From: UBA10210 sp964408425
GTDB taxonomy: Archaea; Micrarchaeota; Micrarchaeia; Norongarragalinales; Norongarragalinaceae
Reading direction: 5' to 3'
Length of the DNA: 23,791 nt
Assembly (NCBI GenBank): GCA_964408425.1
Contig: CAYOZI010000015.1
Coordinates: 1-23,791 of the forward strand
Positions within the stretch are counted from its first letter, which is position 1, and the number at the start of each line of letters is the position of its first letter. A program made the position numbers and the translations under genes. The notes under the pieces were generated by a model, which saw nothing but the letters and a program-made list of their open reading frames with translations, was not told where the DNA came from and did not search any database. Positions 21,408 to 23,791 of the stretch are shown here, piece after piece.

Positions 21408-22151
21408 ATGGGAACTCGCTTGAAGCAACAAAAGAGGGGAAAAGGCTCTCCCGCATTCCACTCGCCCGGGCACCGGTTTTTCGGGGCGGTCAGGTACGAT
21501 TTGCCCAAAGGGCAGACGATAAGGGGAAAAGTTGTGGGTTTCATCCAGGATCCGGCTCGTGATGTGCTGATTGCGGAAATATTGCTTCAAGACGGCACCG
21601 GGAAAAAGGTTTACAATTTGGCTGCGGAAGGAATGGCTGTAGGCGATGAGATGGAATTGGGCTGGGAAGCCAAGCCTTCGCTCGGAAACGCGACGAGGCT
21701 GTCGAAAATTCCCGACGGAACCCCCGTTTTCAACGTTGAACTCCACCCCGGCGACGGCGGGAAGATTTCGCGTGCAGGCGGAGCCGCTTCGCACAAGGTT
21801 TCGGAAGACGAGGAAACCGGAAAGATTTCGGTATTATTCTCATCCAAAGTCGTGAGAACGCTTTCTCCCGATTGCATTGCGACGGTTGGAGTGGCTTCGG
21901 GCGGCGGCAGGACGGAAAAGCCGTTTTTGAAGGCGGGAACCAAGTGGTTCAAGATGAAGACGCTGAACCGTTATTACCCGAGCGTTCGCGGAAGGGCAAT
22001 GAGCGCTTACGATCATCCTTACGGGGGGAAAGTCGGCGGAAAGCCGACGATGGTTGCCAGGGGAGCTCCTCCTGGAAGAAAAGCCGGTCATATTGCGGCT
22101 AGGAGAACGGGAAGAAGGAAGGGAAAGAGCGTTAGCGTAGAACAAGGTTGA
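21408..22151 (+). CDS. rpl2: ribosomal protein uL2
   Basis: The 247-residue uL2 of the large subunit, near the peptidyl-transferase centre. It starts MGTRLKQQKRGKGSPAFHSP as in archaea, includes GDGGKISRAGGAASHKV and ends with GAPPGRKAGHIAARRTGRRK. The usual AMNxxDHPxGGG loop reads AMSAYDHPYGGK: the His is kept and the Asn is replaced by Ser. GGTG at 21397-21400 precedes the ATG by 7 nt. Confidence 0.95.
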   Translation: MGTRLKQQKRGKGSPAFHSPGHRFFGAVRYDLPKGQTIRGKVVGFIQDPARDVLIAEILLQDGTGKKVYNLAAEGMAVGDEMELGWEAKPSLGNATRLSKIPDGTPVFNVELHPGDGGKISRAGGAASHKVSEDEETGKISVLFSSKVVRTLSPDCIATVGVASGGGRTEKPFLKAGTKWFKMKTLNRYYPSVRGRAMSAYDHPYGGKVGGKPTMVARGAPPGRKAGHIAARRTGRRKGKSVSVEQG

Positions 22152-22155
22152 TGAA

Positions 22156-22542
22156 ATGGCATTAAGAAAAACTTTCAAGGGATTTACCGAAGAACAGCTG
22201 AAAAGCCTGTCTTGGGACGAGTTTTTGAAATTAATTCCGTCCTCATCCAGGCGAAGCCTCAGGAGAATGAGCTTCCAGGCGAAAAAGTTTTTGGAAAAGG
22301 AGAAGAAGCACGATTTCACGAAAAAACCGTTGAAAACCCACTTCAGGCAAATGCCAATCATTCCCGACATGCTCGGAAAAAGATTCCAGGTGTATAACGG
22401 CAATTCGTTCGTCGATTTGACGGTTACGCTCGACATGGTCGGAAGAAGGTTAGGGGAATATGCAAACCCGATCAAGCTCGTCCGCCACTCCGGACCCGGA
22501 ATCGGGGCAACTAGGGGTTCCAAGAGCGTCGAGCTCAAGTAA
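22156..22542 (+). CDS. rps19: ribosomal protein uS19
   Basis: A 128-residue small-subunit head protein. KTHFRQMPIIPDMLGKRFQV and the C-terminal HSGPGIGATRGSKSVELK are typical uS19 segments; the N-terminal part (FTEEQLKSLSWDEFLKLIPS) is the archaeal/eukaryotic extension. It begins 4 nt after uL2, with GGTTGAT at 22146-22152 overlapping the uL2 stop. Confidence 0.95.
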   Translation: MALRKTFKGFTEEQLKSLSWDEFLKLIPSSSRRSLRRMSFQAKKFLEKEKKHDFTKKPLKTHFRQMPIIPDMLGKRFQVYNGNSFVDLTVTLDMVGRRLGEYANPIKLVRHSGPGIGATRGSKSVELK

Positions 22543-22593
22543 AAAACTTTTGGAAAAAGTTTCATCAAAAATTGAAAAAAGGTTGTTTTGAAA

Positions 22594-23256
22594 ATGAAAG
22601 AAGGCGAAAAGCTGGGCAAAGCCCAACTGCACGACTTGAACTGCAGTTACAAGGACTTGAGCCAGGTTTTGGGCGCCATACGAAGAAAGCCCATCGGAGA
22701 GGCGCGGGTGATCCTGAACGAAGCCATAGACTTGAAGAAAGCCATCCGCTTCAGAAAATTTTCAGGAAGGCTCGGGCACAGGAGCGAATTGGGCGGGCAG
22801 AAAGGCAAATACCCGAAGAAAGAATGCAAGTTCGCGCTCGAGCTTCTTCAAAATGCGGTTGCAAACGCGATAGTGAAAGGCTTGGACGAAAGCGCGTTGG
22901 TCGTTAAACACGGGGCTGCTTACAAGCAAAACGTTTTGAAGCGTTACAGGAAATTTTTCGCAGGCTCGCAGACTCTCGGTTACGGAAAACAGGCGATTTG
23001 GAGCAATTACGGGTTGGCTTGGGCGGAACTGGCGGTCGGGGAAGGTAAAACGGCGGAGAAAAAAGAAGGGGCCAACAAGAAAGAAGCCGCCCACAAGCCG
23101 AAGCCCAAGGCTTCCGAACCAAAGAAGGCTGAGGAAAAAGCCAAATCCGTTCCTAAGACAACGTCCGCTCAAATCAAGGAAACCGTAAGGCAGGGGGCGG
23201 AAGTCGCCGCGGTAAGAAAGGGCGAAAGTTTCGGGAAGAAAATTAACGTCGAGTGA
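22594..23256 (+). CDS. rpl22: ribosomal protein uL22 with long C-terminal extension
   Basis: The first about 148 residues are uL22: NCSYKDLSQVLGAIRRKPI, GHRSELGGQKGKYPKKECKF and ALELLQNAVANAIVKGLD. uL22 lines the exit tunnel. Residues about 150-190 are a Lys/Ala/Glu/Pro-rich low-complexity tail, followed by 30 residues ending GKKINVE, making the protein 220 residues, longer than the about 155 usual in archaea. ATG 22594 is chosen over the TTG at 22588 because it is ATG and has GGTTG 8 nt upstream. Confidence 0.93.
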   Translation: MKEGEKLGKAQLHDLNCSYKDLSQVLGAIRRKPIGEARVILNEAIDLKKAIRFRKFSGRLGHRSELGGQKGKYPKKECKFALELLQNAVANAIVKGLDESALVVKHGAAYKQNVLKRYRKFFAGSQTLGYGKQAIWSNYGLAWAELAVGEGKTAEKKEGANKKEAAHKPKPKASEPKKAEEKAKSVPKTTSAQIKETVRQGAEVAAVRKGESFGKKINVE

Positions 23257-23274
23257 TATCTGAAAGGTGTTTGA

Positions 23275-23791
23275 ATGGCGGTCGAGAAAAAGTTTTTGAA
23301 AAAAGCGTTGAGCGATTACAACGTCAAAAAGTTTTTGTTCAAAGAGCTGGATAGGGCGGGAGTTTCCTCGATCGAACTGCAGAAAACGCCCATTGCGACG
23401 AGGATCGCGATTACCGTGCGCAGGCCGGGAGTGGTTGTTGGAAAGCGCGGCAAATCGATCAAGGACTTGTGCGACGCTTTGGAACGGGATTTCAAGATTG
23501 AAAACCCGCAGATCGAGGTTATCGAAGTCCAGAACGCCGCTCTAGATCCGAAAATGGTTGCGGAAAAAATAGGGAGGAGGGTGGAAACAAAACCGCAATT
23601 CAAGCCTGCAATAAGGATCGCGTTGAGGGAGATAATGGAAGCCGGAGCGATGGGCGCTGAAATACGCGCTGCAGGAAAAATCGTCGGCAAAGGAGGAAAG
23701 GCGAAAGTATTAACGGTGAGGCAAGGTTTGCTGAAGAAAAGCGGGGACTCGATGAAACTCGTGCGAGTGGGAACTTACATCGCCCGCATGA
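23275..23791 (+). CDS. rps3: ribosomal protein uS3 (partial, cut by window end)
   Basis: The first 172 residues of a small-subunit head protein at the mRNA entry site. The KH domain is visible with VRRPGVVVGKRGKSIKDLCD (GKRG at 56-59), followed by the second domain with EIMEAGAMGAEIRAAGKIVG and LLKKSGDSMKLV. The frame remains open at 23791. GGTG at 23266-23269 lies 5 nt before the ATG; uL22 ends 18 nt upstream. Confidence 0.95.
   Translation, partial: MAVEKKFLKKALSDYNVKKFLFKELDRAGVSSIELQKTPIATRIAITVRRPGVVVGKRGKSIKDLCDALERDFKIENPQIEVIEVQNAALDPKMVAEKIGRRVETKPQFKPAIRIALREIMEAGAMGAEIRAAGKIVGKGGKAKVLTVRQGLLKKSGDSMKLVRVGTYIARM

Noticed and set aside
1..23791. CRISPR array, insertion sequence, integrase or plasmid origin
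   Set aside because: No regularly spaced repeats, terminal inverted repeats with a transposase, or replication genes were seen.

Overview
The window looks like a chromosomal segment of an archaeon. It carries the archaeal order of the S10-like ribosomal operon (uL3, uL4, uL23, uL2, uS19, uL22, uS3), an archaeal RNA polymerase subunit P, ribosomal protein eL40, a TrmI-like tRNA methyltransferase, and a tRNA-Leu split by an intron at the archaeal position 37/38. Compact genes, many 4-12 nt overlaps and short divergent compositions fit a small-genome DPANN-type lineage, but that placement is inference and no 16S gene is present.

Layout: (1) 1-6112, a type IV pilus-like cluster. A two-domain FlaJ/TadC-type membrane platform protein is followed by six small proteins. 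Five or six of these begin with a short basic leader and one hydrophobic helix, as class III (prepilin peptidase) substrates do. Two are only 35 and 57 residues; the longer ones have even numbers of cysteines (6, 10, 6, 4, 4). The matching ATPase is not in the window. (2) 6119-11785, two divergent membrane-protein genes that share a 63-nt promoter region. One has three helices, a charged helical stalk and a C-terminal double zinc ribbon. The other is a 1447-residue secreted or membrane protein that I do not recognise. (3) 11824-12649, tRNA-Thr(UGU), a 51-residue basic protein and a TrmI-like methyltransferase without the usual N-terminal domain. (4) 12646-16744, two secreted or anchored proteins built from peptidoglycan-degrading domains: M23 peptidase + amidase_3 + a probable double-psi beta-barrel, and a large anchored protein ending in an SLT lytic transglycosylase domain. 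(5) 16733-18537, an MFS transporter, intron-containing tRNA-Leu(UAA), eL40 and tRNA-Thr(GGU). (6) 18558-23791, a 141-residue unknown, rpoP and the ribosomal operon, cut by the window end inside uS3.

The most interesting part is 135-16744. Archaea of this kind are not expected to build murein, yet this one encodes domains for three murein bond types (peptide crosslink, MurNAc-L-Ala amide, glycan strand) with the catalytic residues visible. They lie close to a pilus-like assembly system and a giant surface protein. The simplest reading is a set of surface and secreted functions aimed at bacterial cell walls, for predation, competition, attachment or DNA/nutrient uptake. That joint role is a hypothesis from domain content and proximity.

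Expression signals fall into two classes. Several genes have an A/T box about 22-32 nt before the start codon and no ribosome binding site, which suggests leaderless mRNAs (FlaJ-like gene, 57-aa pilin, zinc-ribbon protein, giant protein, MFS). Ribosomal and tRNA-linked genes instead carry a GGTG or GGTTG Shine-Dalgarno element 5-12 nt before the start. There is no gap over 300 nt, and no CRISPR array, insertion sequence or integrase was seen.
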